Below, piece by piece: positions 10,303 to 19,706 of a stretch of 64,000 nt of DNA. The stretch is from Rikenellaceae bacterium (GTDB taxonomy: Bacteria; Bacteroidota; Bacteroidia; Bacteroidales; Rikenellaceae): positions 62,001 to 126,000 of the forward strand of contig SUZO01000003.1 of NCBI GenBank assembly GCA_015059805.1, given 5' to 3'. The notes under the pieces are model-generated. The model saw only the letters and a program-made list of their open reading frames with translations, ran no database searches and was not told the DNA's origin. A program made the translations under genes and the position numbers. The first letter of the stretch is position 1; each line of letters starts with the position of its first letter.

Positions 10303-10737
10303 ATGGAGAGGTTAAAAGATGTTTTGAGCAGTTATAGGAGTGGGAAGTATCCTTGGTGTACACTCCTGCGCGCTGTGGAGGATAACCATACACCGTTGCA
10401 GAGCCTTCTTGCCTCCTCTCGTGGGGTGAGTGCGCTTGAACTGGCAGATATTGACGTAGATAGTCTTGCTACAGTAACCAGCGGACAACTTATAGATCGC
10501 TTTTTGAAGATGGATAACTATCGCATAGTGGCTGAGGCGGGTGACGATGCGGAAGAGATTACTACCGAGGCAAATTTTGACGATGAAGATGACCTTGTGA
10601 GCGAAGAACTTGCAGAAATTTACGCTCTACAGGGGTTAAAAATGCAAGCTATTGAAATATATCGCAAATTAAGTTTGCTAAATCCGAAAAAAAGTGCTTA
10701 CTTTGCAGACCAAATAGAAAAATTGAAAAATTTATAA
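10303..10737 (+). CDS. Small TPR-like protein
   Basis: C-terminal ELAEIYALQGLKMQAIEIYRKLSLLNPKKSAYFADQIEKL is TPR-like. Confidence 0.65.
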   Translation: MERLKDVLSSYRSGKYPWCTLLRAVEDNHTPLQSLLASSRGVSALELADIDVDSLATVTSGQLIDRFLKMDNYRIVAEAGDDAEEITTEANFDDEDDLVSEELAEIYALQGLKMQAIEIYRKLSLLNPKKSAYFADQIEKLKNL

Positions 10738-10751
10738 TTTTATTTAATAGT

Positions 10752-11114
10752 ATGTATACACTTTGTATTGTATTAGTTCTTATCGCAAGCGTACTTATGG
10801 TGCTTGCAGTACTTGTTCAGAATCCTAAGAGCGGCATGGCTTCTAACTTTGGTGCATCAAACCAGGTTATGGGTGTTCGTCAGACTGCAGACTTCCTTGA
10901 GAAGGCTACTTGGGGTCTTGCAGTTGCAATCTTTGCACTGAGCCTTTTCGCTACACTCGCAATGGATACTAAGCCAGCACAGAGCCCTGTAGCTGCTGAG
11001 GCTGCAGCCCTTGTTGAGGATATTGCAGCACCTGCTGAGGCTGAGGTTGCAGTTCCTCAGGCTGAGGTTCCTGCTGCTGAGACTGTAGAGACTGAGGCTG
11101 CTGCTCAGAACTAA
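10752..11114 (+). CDS. secG: Preprotein translocase subunit SecG
   Basis: Two TM helices, VLVQNPKSGMASNFGASNQVMGVRQTADFLEKATW motif. Confidence 0.9.
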   Translation: MYTLCIVLVLIASVLMVLAVLVQNPKSGMASNFGASNQVMGVRQTADFLEKATWGLAVAIFALSLFATLAMDTKPAQSPVAAEAAALVEDIAAPAEAEVAVPQAEVPAAETVETEAAAQN

Positions 11115-11135
11115 TCGGAGTCTATAGATAGTATC

Positions 11136-11157
11136 GGTCGGGTAATTCTACCCGACC
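11136..11157 (+). terminator. secG terminator hairpin
   Basis: ggtcgggta-att(c)-tacccgacc perfect stem after the secG stop. Confidence 0.65.
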
Positions 11158-11184
11158 TTGCTTGTATAAATATATGTAGAACTG

Positions 11185-12396
11185 ATGAACGATATACTCT
11201 ATCTTTTTGGTACAATGTCACCATATCTGCTCTTTGGCTTTCTGGTGGCGGGTATACTCCATACATTTGTGCCGCGTGTCGTCTACTCTAAATATTTGTC
11301 AGATAATAGTATGCGTGCGGTTGCTCTTGCTGCGCTTATAGGTGTGCCGTTGCCCTTGTGCTCTTGTGGCGTGATTCCTACAGCGGCATCTATGCGACGC
11401 GAGGGTGCTTCTCGTGCTGCAACGGTGAGCTTTTTGATTGCTACACCGCAGACAGGTGTAGACTCTATAGCCGCGACAGCTTCGGTGCTGGGTCTGCCTT
11501 TTGCACTTCTGCGCCCATTAGCGGCACTGCTAACGGCACTCTTTGGCGGAGGAGCTACGGCGCTGCTTATCTCTGATAGCACCACTGAGCAGGTCGTAGC
11601 GGCAGAAAGTAACACCTATAACGGTCTGTGGGCAAAGATTAAGGGTGCTATTAAGTATGGCTTTGGCGATATGATTCAGGATGTGGGTAAGTGGTTGGTT
11701 TTGGGTCTTGTTATCGCGGGTCTTATTACCGTTTTTGTGCCAGATGGATTCTTCCTCGCCTTTGCCGATAGACCTTTGCTTGGTATGTTAGCGGTGCTTG
11801 TTGCTGCTGCGCCGATGTACCTGTGCGCTACAGGCTCGGTGCCTATTGCGGCGGCTCTGATGCTTAAGGGACTTAGCCCAGGTGCGGCGTTTGTGCTGCT
11901 TATGGCTGGTCCTGCAACCAATATGGCGGCTATGATAGTGATTGATAAGGTTCTCGGACATCGCTCGCTGGCTGTCTATCTAATATCTATTATCATTGGC
12001 GCACTGAGCTTCGGTCTTATTATTGATAACCTTCTGCCTTTGGAGTGGTTTGCACTCATGGGTGGTGCAGTTAGCTCAAACTGCTGCCAGAATGAGTTGT
12101 CTGTGGTACAGGTTGTGTCAAGTGTTATCTTCGCGGCTCTTCTGGTCGTAGCTTTTGTAAATAAATATAGGTCACATAGAGTAAAAAATTCAATTATGGA
12201 GAGAAAATATAGTGTTACAGGTATGATGTGCAACCACTGCAAGGCGAATGTAGAGCGAAATCTGCTCGCTCTGCCTGGCGTTGAGAGTGTTACAGTTGAA
12301 CTATCTTCAGGTATGGTGACTGTTACTGGAACTGTTGATGATAAGGCTGTGGTTGATTGCATTACAAGCCTCGGATACGGAGTTCTTCAGCAGTAG
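11185..12396 (+). CDS. SO_0444-type Cu/Zn efflux permease fused to a C-terminal heavy-metal-associated (HMA) domain
   Basis: IGVPLPLCSCGVIPTAASMRREGASRAATVSFLIATPQTG permease motif; C-terminal YSVTGMMCNHCKANVERNLLALPGVESV is an HMA domain with CxxC. Confidence 0.88.
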   Translation: MNDILYLFGTMSPYLLFGFLVAGILHTFVPRVVYSKYLSDNSMRAVALAALIGVPLPLCSCGVIPTAASMRREGASRAATVSFLIATPQTGVDSIAATASVLGLPFALLRPLAALLTALFGGGATALLISDSTTEQVVAAESNTYNGLWAKIKGAIKYGFGDMIQDVGKWLVLGLVIAGLITVFVPDGFFLAFADRPLLGMLAVLVAAAPMYLCATGSVPIAAALMLKGLSPGAAFVLLMAGPATNMAAMIVIDKVLGHRSLAVYLISIIIGALSFGLIIDNLLPLEWFALMGGAVSSNCCQNELSVVQVVSSVIFAALLVVAFVNKYRSHRVKNSIMERKYSVTGMMCNHCKANVERNLLALPGVESVTVELSSGMVTVTGTVDDKAVVDCITSLGYGVLQQ

Positions 12397-12399
12397 AAG

Positions 12400-12894
12400 A
12401 TGAGAGATTTTGCAGCTATAGACTTTGAGACGGCAAATGGTAGCCGTTCAAGTGTCTGCTCTGTGGGCGTTGTTGTGGTAAGAGATGGAGTCGTGGTTGA
12501 TAGCTTTTATAGCCTTATTCACCCACGCCCGAACTACTACGCTTGGTTCTGCCAGCAGGTACATGGTCTGTGCGATGCTGATACGTGCGATGCGCCAGAC
12601 TTCCCGCAGGTGTGGCGGCAGATTGCTGAGAAGATTAAGGACCTGCCCCTTGTGGCACATAACGCTCGCTTTGATGAAGGCTGCCTGCGTGCTGCTTACC
12701 AGTGCTACGGCATGATATATCCTGAATATAGATTTTATGATACCCTCGCAGCCTCTCGTAGAACATTCGGACGTACATTGCCAAACCACCAACTGCATAC
12801 CGTGGCGGCACAGTGTGGATATATACTAAACAACCACCACCACGCCCTTGCAGATGCAGAGGCGTGCGCAGCGATTGCTATGATGTTGCTGTAG
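12400..12894 (+). CDS. 3'-5' exonuclease (DnaQ-like/exonuclease fold)
   Basis: FAAIDFETANGSRSSVCSVGVVVVRDG, AHNARFDEGCLRAAY, HHALADAEACAAI exonuclease motifs. Confidence 0.85.
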   Translation: MRDFAAIDFETANGSRSSVCSVGVVVVRDGVVVDSFYSLIHPRPNYYAWFCQQVHGLCDADTCDAPDFPQVWRQIAEKIKDLPLVAHNARFDEGCLRAAYQCYGMIYPEYRFYDTLAASRRTFGRTLPNHQLHTVAAQCGYILNNHHHALADAEACAAIAMMLL

Positions 12895-12970
12895 TTTATA
12901 GCAAAAATCTGAGCAGGAAGATTACGGCAAGGACAATCATGCCAGTAGATACCCTCTTATGGTTGCCGGT
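12895..12970 (-). pseudogene. Duplicated 3'-terminal fragment of the NCS2 permease gene
   Basis: 73/76 identical by eye to 15628..15703; reverse strand encodes NHKRVSTGMIVLAVIFLLRFLL-stop, the same C-terminus as the intact permease. Confidence 0.9.
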
Positions 12971-13017
12971 TGCTGTTTTGGCGTAAACAGATAATTTGGA
13001 GATAAATATTATTTTAT

Positions 13018-13026
13018 ATAACTTTG
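13018..13026 (+). promoter_or_regulatory. Bacteroidetes-type -7 promoter box (TAnnTTTG)
   Basis: tataactttgtag, with an upstream ttTGgagat -33-like TTTG near 12996. Confidence 0.55.
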
Positions 13027-13077
13027 TAGTGTCAAAGTTGACAGACATATTTTGATGAAAGTGTATTAGCTTTTATC

Positions 13078-13240
13078 CTTGCGTAGAAATCTGGAAAATT
13101 TCAAATGACCGAGGAGAGCAACACACTCGTCACCTTGTATTGGTATATGTACATTATGGAGGCATTCTCTTTGCCCCATACCCAATACGGGTGTGGGGTA
13201 TTGTTTATTTGGTCATAGGTATTCCAGAACCTCTACGCAG
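13078..13240 (+). ncRNA. Structured RNA candidate (6S-like architecture possible; family not established)
   Basis: Nested long-range pairings: gcgtaga(13081)/tctacgc(13232), tctggaa(13090)/ttccaga(13222), atgacc(13105)/ggtcat(13211), internal hairpin ccccataccc-aatac-gggtgtgggg (13174-13198); promoter box upstream; no ORF. Confidence 0.55.
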
Positions 13241-13311
13241 ATGAACTAATGGACTCCACACTTTCTTTTTTATAATGCCGCGCAGGAGTCTAACGGCATA
13301 ATTGTTCACCT

Positions 13312-14103
13312 ATGAAGAAAAATTTTTTGTTAGCGCTACTTGTGCTAATGGTCTCCTGTACAAGCAGTGAGTCTCCTACCGCGCCTCTGCCAAACGATAA
13401 GTTTAGTTTGCCAGATGGTATGTTTTTAACATCTTTAGTAGATACCTATGACGAGGACACTGTGTTCCATAACCTCACTTATGATAGCAATGGAAGGGTG
13501 TCCAAGTTAAATATAAAGGATGAGCATAATTTTACTCTTCAATACTCTTACAATCCTCTGAGTGTAGTATCAGAAAGTGATGAATATGGGAGAATTGAGA
13601 TTGATGTTACACAAAATTCTGATGGACTAATCTCTGGTCTGAGCTATGTTAGGGATGGAGAGCCTGTTAGCTATGGTATGAAATATAACGGCAAAGAGTT
13701 AGTCCAGCTGTCATTTCAAGAGTCTGGTTTTTCCAGCACTACATATCTTACTTGGGAAAATGGCAATATAGTTAGGATAATGTGTATTGAGTCTGACTCT
13801 GGTGGTTGGTGTGAAGACTTTGAGTACACAGAGCAATCAAATACTTATAGCCAAATAATATATCCAATTATAGATATTATTGGTTATGATTTTGAGAATG
13901 GTTTGTTGGGATTCTTTCTCAATGGACAGTTAGGCGTTTCTACGAAAAAATTGCCGAATAAAATTACATCCTATGAGATAGGCTATGAGCAATACAAAGA
14001 TGTTGAAAATATTGAATATCAGCTTGACTCTAAAGGTGTAATTTTATCTGAAATTATAGACGGCGATGTCTCTTTACGATATAACTATAGTACAATTAAA
14101 TAA
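13312..14103 (+). CDS. Hypothetical lipoprotein (DUF4595-like / YD-repeat-like)
   Basis: Lipobox LVLMVSCTSSES; repeated LTYDSNGRVSKL..., LQYSYNP, GLSYVRDGE segments. Confidence 0.65.
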   Translation: MKKNFLLALLVLMVSCTSSESPTAPLPNDKFSLPDGMFLTSLVDTYDEDTVFHNLTYDSNGRVSKLNIKDEHNFTLQYSYNPLSVVSESDEYGRIEIDVTQNSDGLISGLSYVRDGEPVSYGMKYNGKELVQLSFQESGFSSTTYLTWENGNIVRIMCIESDSGGWCEDFEYTEQSNTYSQIIYPIIDIIGYDFENGLLGFFLNGQLGVSTKKLPNKITSYEIGYEQYKDVENIEYQLDSKGVILSEIIDGDVSLRYNYSTIK

Positions 14104-14123
14104 CAACTAATTTTTTTACAATT

Positions 14124-14528
14124 ATGAAGACTAAATTTTTACTTTTAGCTGTTACGGCTGTGGCATTTATTTTCTCTGGATGCGAGAAAGAGAACATTAT
14201 TGACCTCACAAATATTAAGGCAGAGGTAAAGTTGCAATGTGTGGACAAGGAGTATAGTAATAGTAGAGATGACACTCCCGATTGTACTTTTGTATGTTCG
14301 GGGTATATTGGAGGATTTACTGGACCTGCATCAATAGAGATTGACTCCGACGGCTACAATGATTTTTTCTACAGGAAAATAGATTTTATTACAGTGTCTG
14401 GGGATGCTACTTCGTTTAATTTTTCGTTTGAAGACAGTGATGTACGTGAGGGCATACATAATGTTGAGATTGAGATTAGCTCTAATGGTCAGATTGTGTT
14501 TCAGTCAGTTTGTGTAATAGAGATATAA
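14124..14528 (+). CDS. Hypothetical lipoprotein
   Basis: Signal/lipobox VAFIFSGCEKEN; co-directional with neighbours. Confidence 0.65.
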   Translation: MKTKFLLLAVTAVAFIFSGCEKENIIDLTNIKAEVKLQCVDKEYSNSRDDTPDCTFVCSGYIGGFTGPASIEIDSDGYNDFFYRKIDFITVSGDATSFNFSFEDSDVREGIHNVEIEISSNGQIVFQSVCVIEI

Positions 14529-14547
14529 AATGTAAGGTAGTGAAATT

Positions 14548-14910
14548 ATGAAAGCTAAAATCGTTTTAGTACTCTCGCTTTTAGTCGCTTTGATTTTTTG
14601 TCCCGCGTGCGACAAAGAGGGGTCGGAGGGTTCGTCTTTGATAGTTGGTACTTGGTATAATAGCAAATACAACGGCGGTATTACTCAGACTTTCTATAAA
14701 AATGGGAAGTGGGAGTATTCTGATAAGTACTACCCAATGTCTGGCTCTTATTCGTACGATGCCAAGTCGGGAGTGTTGGTTATAGATGTAGTCCCAAGCT
14801 CTTATAATGGAGGTGGAATGCGAACATATTTTGTGCTTTCGCTAACATCAACAACACTTACATATACTGACGCGGGTGGCGTTATAAACAATTTTTCTCG
14901 TGTGAATTGA
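14548..14910 (+). CDS. Lipocalin-like hypothetical lipoprotein
   Basis: Lipobox LIFCPACDKEG; LIVGTWYNSKYNGGITQTFYKNGKWEY resembles lipocalin-like small exported proteins. Confidence 0.65.
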   Translation: MKAKIVLVLSLLVALIFCPACDKEGSEGSSLIVGTWYNSKYNGGITQTFYKNGKWEYSDKYYPMSGSYSYDAKSGVLVIDVVPSSYNGGGMRTYFVLSLTSTTLTYTDAGGVINNFSRVN

Positions 14911-14931
14911 TAATATAAAGCAATATTTAAT

Positions 14932-15549
14932 ATGAAGAAACTTTTAATTTTAGCTATTGCCCTAATACTGGGCGTAGGGGTGTCATTGGCACAGCAGAAT
15001 CCAAACAATGAGAGTAGCACCAACAATAGTACTAATTTATCGTCAAATAATTGGTTTGCAAATTTCAATAAGTCAAAATTGTTGCGATTAGGGGGATTCT
15101 TTAATGTCAATATGATGTTTATGTCTGATAAACCTGACGATGTGTGGTCTTTAGGATTTCTGGCTGAGGGTGGCGCGTCTGTTTATGTGGCTGATATATT
15201 ATATCTTGGTACTGGATTGGGTTACTGGGGACAGTCGTATAAGTATGAGCGTATGGATGTCTCAAATAACCATCTATATATCCCCATACAGATAGGTCTT
15301 CAGTATGATTTTAACGACAAGATTGGAGCGTTTTGCAATACAGGACCACAGCTGGGCTGGTTGGTGAGTGAGAAAATGGAAGATGAAAAGGTCGATTTGG
15401 ATGGCGAAGATACTGGATTTACAAATTGGACAGTAAGGTTTGGTTTGAGATTGTGGGGCGTTGAGGCTTATGCACTCTACCAAAAAGGTATCTCAGGCTT
15501 TAACGAGGATGCCAAGTTTTGGGGTGTTGGCTTTGGTGGACACTTTTAA
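14932..15549 (+). CDS. Outer membrane beta-barrel family protein
   Basis: Signal peptide, alternating beta pattern, C-terminal GVGFGGHF. Confidence 0.65.
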   Translation: MKKLLILAIALILGVGVSLAQQNPNNESSTNNSTNLSSNNWFANFNKSKLLRLGGFFNVNMMFMSDKPDDVWSLGFLAEGGASVYVADILYLGTGLGYWGQSYKYERMDVSNNHLYIPIQIGLQYDFNDKIGAFCNTGPQLGWLVSEKMEDEKVDLDGEDTGFTNWTVRFGLRLWGVEAYALYQKGISGFNEDAKFWGVGFGGHF

Positions 15550-15566
15550 TTAACGATTTTAATTGC

Positions 15567-15615
15567 AAAATAGGCTGACCAAAAGTCCGTAATGACTTTT
15601 GATTAGCCTATTTTT
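15567..15615 (+). terminator. Rho-independent terminator (possibly bidirectional)
   Basis: aaaataggctgaccaaaagtc-cgtaat-gacttttgattagcctatttttt. Confidence 0.8.
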
Positions 15616-15628
15616 GTGTATATAAGCT

Positions 15629-16915
15629 TTATAGCAAAAATCTGAGCAGGAAGATTACGGCAAGGACAATCATACCAGTTGATACCCTCTTATGGTTGTC
15701 GGTGCAGAGGTTGATAGCAACGAAAGCGAGGTGACCGAAGATAATTCCGTTTGAAATGCTATAAGAGAGTGGCATCATGATAATGCAGATAAATGCTGGC
15801 ACTGCATCGGCAAAATTTGTGAAGTCAATCTTCGTCACAGACTCCATCATCATCACACCCACAATGATAAGCACAGGAGCTGTCGCGGCGCTTGGTATTG
15901 ATAGGAATAGTGGCGCGAAGATAAGCGCTGCAAGGAAACATAGTGATGTCACTGCGGCGGTAATACCACTTCGTCCACCCTCGCTAACGCCAGTAGCGCT
16001 CTCGGCGAAGGTCGTAACGGTGCTTGTGCCCATAATTGAGCCGAGCGTTGTAGCGATTGCATCAACCATAAATGCCTCCTTAAGGCGTGGAATCTTACCA
16101 TCTGGAGTGTAGATATTTGCCTTGTTGCATACGCCGACAAGTGTGCCGATAGTGTCAAATAGGTCGAGGAATAGCAGCGTGCTGACCACAATAAGCATAT
16201 CAGTGGTAAAGATGTTGCTCCACTCTAACTTGAAGAAGATGGGCTCAATTGATGGAGGTGTGCTGATAATGCCCTGCATAGAGGTAACTCCGCAAGGAAT
16301 ACCGATAAGTGTGATTGCAAGAATACCAATAAGTAGCGCCCCCTTAACTCTCTTCACTAACAGAATAGCCGTAAGAATTGTTCCAACAATGGTAAGTATA
16401 GGGGTTGCAGAACCTAAGCCTCCTAAAGTTACTTGCGTGGCGCTATTGCTGACAATAATGCCCGAATTCTGCAATCCGATGTAGGCGATAAACATACCAA
16501 TGCCGACACTAATCGCATTTTTTATACTGTCACTAAGACAGTAGACAATCATTTCGCGTAAGTTGGTGACAGTGAGCAGTATAAATATTATACCCTCAAT
16601 AAATACGGCAGTAAGGGCAAACTGCCAGCTGTAACCCAACCCTAAACAGATAGTATAGGCAAAAAAGGCATTAAGACCCATTCCAGGCGCAAGCGCAAAT
16701 GGAAGTTTGGCAATTGTTGCCATCATCATTGTCGCTATTGCAGCCATCAAAGCTGTCGTTGTAAATAGAGCACCTTTGTCCATGCCCGTCTCACATAATA
16801 TAGCGGGATTTACGGCAAGAATGTATGCCATTGTAAGGAATGTGGTGATACCAGCCACAACCTCAGTGCGAATAGTGGATGTGTTTGGATTAAATCCGAA
16901 AAGCTTAGTTAGCAT
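15629..16915 (-). CDS. NCS2 family (hypoxanthine/guanine-type) permease; start trimmed to MLTKLFGFNPN
   Basis: MLTKLFGFNPNTSTIRTEVVAGITTFLTMAYILAVNPAIL, ESATGVSEGGRSG motif. Confidence 0.9.
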   Translation of the reverse strand: MLTKLFGFNPNTSTIRTEVVAGITTFLTMAYILAVNPAILCETGMDKGALFTTTALMAAIATMMMATIAKLPFALAPGMGLNAFFAYTICLGLGYSWQFALTAVFIEGIIFILLTVTNLREMIVYCLSDSIKNAISVGIGMFIAYIGLQNSGIIVSNSATQVTLGGLGSATPILTIVGTILTAILLVKRVKGALLIGILAITLIGIPCGVTSMQGIISTPPSIEPIFFKLEWSNIFTTDMLIVVSTLLFLDLFDTIGTLVGVCNKANIYTPDGKIPRLKEAFMVDAIATTLGSIMGTSTVTTFAESATGVSEGGRSGITAAVTSLCFLAALIFAPLFLSIPSAATAPVLIIVGVMMMESVTKIDFTNFADAVPAFICIIMMPLSYSISNGIIFGHLAFVAINLCTDNHKRVSTGMIVLAVIFLLRFLL

Positions 16916-17071
16916 AGTTTGTGTAGTTTTGCCTATATTTTGACTGCCAAAGGTACAAACAAAAAAGGATTCTGCAAAAAACAGAGGTCGCCCTCCCATT
17001 TGAGCGACCTCTCCCATTAACTTTTAACAAAGCTGGCAGACTACTACGACCGTCTGCTATGGTCGTTAATG

Positions 17072-19585
17072 TTAGTAAACATCTACGCCGTCAACTACAA
17101 CGTTGAGCTTGTCAGTACCCATTGAGTTCTTGTTAGCCCAAAGAGTAGTGCCAGTGTTGATACCCTTGTCGTTAATCTCAAAGCCGTTTACAGTTGCTTC
17201 GTTTACGAAAAGCTCGTAAGATTTATCGTAGTCGTTACCAATCTCAATAGCTGCCTTAAGGTCTGCAAGACCACCCTTATCGTTGAATGTGCAGTTGTTT
17301 ACAGTAAGCTTAGTGTTTTCTGTACCATAGAGCAGAACTGCCTTACCGTCACAGTTGAAAGTACAGCGAGTGAAAGTAGCTGTTGGAGCGCCCCAAGTCC
17401 AGAGGTTGTAAACATCACCAGATACATTGAAAGTGCAGTCCTCAAATACGCTATTGCCATAGAGTGTATAAGTACCGTTGATTACACAGTTCTTGTATGT
17501 ACCGTTGCAACGAGCGTAGCCAATGTAAGTTGAACTATTTGTAGTGATTGTGATGTTCTCAAATGTAGCGTTTGAACCATCAAGACCGTAGTCGCAGTTC
17601 TCACCGCCTACGCCAACCTTTGTTACACCAACCTTTACATCCTCAACATTACCATTGTTTATAAATGTTACAGTCTTACCCTGTGCAGCAGCTGGGATAA
17701 CATACTCACCCTCATTTAGGGTAATCTCTGTAATACCAGCGTTAATAGCAGTAGAAATCTGCTGCTCGCTGCTTGCATAGATTGGAGCACCCTCCTCAAC
17801 TGGGAATACATTGTAACCCTCAGCACCAGAGATAGACCAAGTAGCTGTAGGAGCAACACCTGCTACACCGTCATCGCCAGAAGTGAAGGTAACATGGTAA
17901 AGACCTGTTGGATTTAGTGTGTTTTTACCCTCAAGCGCTACAGAGTAGCCATTTGTCTTAACCTTACGAATAACAACTGGCTGTGCAGCAGAGATGTTAG
18001 AGTTCTTGATAACAAGATTTCCACGAGAAGCATCACCGTCACCACGAACACCATAAGCACGAGTGGTAATAGTTGCATTTGTCAATGTTGGAGATGCTGT
18101 ATTACCGAATGAGATACCATTCTTACAGTTAATAGCCTGTACATTATCAACAACTGCAGTATTGTCGCAGCTCTGAACCTGAAGCAGTGAGTGCATGTTA
18201 GTTGCAGTACAGTTGCGCATACGCAAGTTGTATGTACCAGTAAAGCTTGCACTACCAATCTCGGTTACATTGCCATCACCATTGAACTCAAATGAGCAAC
18301 CATCAATAGTAACATTGTGAGAGTAGTTATATCTATCTTTGCCGTTTATCTTCATCTTTGATGGAGCATTGATAAATGTGAAATTGGTTGTGTGCGCAGT
18401 ATAGAACTTAATGTTGGTGAATGTAAGAGTCTCAGCACCTGTGCTTCTACCATTACCATCTACAGTGATAGCACCCTCAAACTTGTAGCCACAACCATCA
18501 ATTGTGAGGTTTACACCAGCCTTCTGAAGAATCTTAATCTCAGCAAGAGCAGCGCGTGTAGAATCAGCGTCAATATCCTGCTCAAAGCGGATAACATTGT
18601 GACCAGGAGCAGCAGCATCAATAGCATCCTGAAGCTCAGCGATAGTTGCAACGTTAGTAGTTACAGCCGTTTCGCCGTCAATATCCTCAGCGCCATCAAA
18701 TGCAGCGTCAATAGTAACCTCAATGTCAGTAGGCTTAGTAAGCAGCTCACCGAGAATGTTAGTACGATAGTTCTGCTTAAGTGGAACATCGTTGTAAGAG
18801 GTACCAGTGAATGTGAATGCGTCGCCGCTAGGCTTTTTAGCGTTGAAAGAGAATGCAGCGTTGCTAACCATACCTGTCTTAGGAACGAGCAGGTAGTTCA
18901 TTGAAAGGAGGGTGTAGTCTGTTTTGAATGTCTCAGCTGAAGGAACTGCAGTTGCTACGAAAGTAACGGTACTCTTGTTGCCAGTAACATCACCAGTAGC
19001 AATGTTAAAACCAGTGTAGGTATCAACCTCTACTGTGCTGGTAGTAAGCACTACATCACTTGCCTCTACAGCCTCAATGTCGCTATTCTTTACAGCTGCA
19101 TTGAGCTGAGCGAATGGACGATGCAATGCGAAAGAGGTAGTCTCTGGGTTAGCAGGGTTGAAGTTAGGAATGAAGTTGTAGAATGCATCACGAACATCGT
19201 CGTTAGCGTTCTTGCCCTCATAAACGGCTGTAACCTTCTTGCCATCAAGAGTGTAGTAACCGCAATCCTTGTTCTGTGCCCAGAATACAAGGTCATACTG
19301 CATACCCTTGAGAAGAACAATGTGAACGTTGAATACGCCTGTGTCGCTCTCTACTGAACCACACAAATCAGTGAGTATGTTCTCAGTACCAGCCTCATAG
19401 ATGTTGTAGAAGAGAATGTCTGCATTCTCACCCTCGCCAAAGGCACGAGTACCAAGCTCTGGAAGAGAAGCGGTGAAGGTTACCTCAACCTCACCGCCAG
19501 CGATAGAAGAACTAATGTCCTCCTTCGCACATGATGCTGTGAACAAAACAGCCACAGCCATCAAAATTCGAAAAATGTTTTTCAT
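17072..19585 (-). CDS. Large lipoprotein: N-terminal fimbrillin-like (DUF6562-like) domain plus C-terminal parallel beta-helix region
   Basis: Lipobox LFTASCAKED; HRPFAQLNAAVKN, VPLKQNYRTNILGELLT; repeated NVTIDGCSFEFNG / YKNCVINGTYTLYGNSVFEDCTF beta-helix rungs. Confidence 0.8.
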   Translation of the reverse strand: MKNIFRILMAVAVLFTASCAKEDISSSIAGGEVEVTFTASLPELGTRAFGEGENADILFYNIYEAGTENILTDLCGSVESDTGVFNVHIVLLKGMQYDLVFWAQNKDCGYYTLDGKKVTAVYEGKNANDDVRDAFYNFIPNFNPANPETTSFALHRPFAQLNAAVKNSDIEAVEASDVVLTTSTVEVDTYTGFNIATGDVTGNKSTVTFVATAVPSAETFKTDYTLLSMNYLLVPKTGMVSNAAFSFNAKKPSGDAFTFTGTSYNDVPLKQNYRTNILGELLTKPTDIEVTIDAAFDGAEDIDGETAVTTNVATIAELQDAIDAAAPGHNVIRFEQDIDADSTRAALAEIKILQKAGVNLTIDGCGYKFEGAITVDGNGRSTGAETLTFTNIKFYTAHTTNFTFINAPSKMKINGKDRYNYSHNVTIDGCSFEFNGDGNVTEIGSASFTGTYNLRMRNCTATNMHSLLQVQSCDNTAVVDNVQAINCKNGISFGNTASPTLTNATITTRAYGVRGDGDASRGNLVIKNSNISAAQPVVIRKVKTNGYSVALEGKNTLNPTGLYHVTFTSGDDGVAGVAPTATWSISGAEGYNVFPVEEGAPIYASSEQQISTAINAGITEITLNEGEYVIPAAAQGKTVTFINNGNVEDVKVGVTKVGVGGENCDYGLDGSNATFENITITTNSSTYIGYARCNGTYKNCVINGTYTLYGNSVFEDCTFNVSGDVYNLWTWGAPTATFTRCTFNCDGKAVLLYGTENTKLTVNNCTFNDKGGLADLKAAIEIGNDYDKSYELFVNEATVNGFEINDKGINTGTTLWANKNSMGTDKLNVVVDGVDVY

Positions 19586-19706
19586 AATGTTTAATTGTTA
19601 AATAAAAGTTAAGTATGTTTACAAATAGTGCAAGGCGACAGATATATTCTGCCACCTAAAAACTTGTCTAAAATGGTGTAACTTATTGATTCTGAGGTAC
19701 AAAAAT

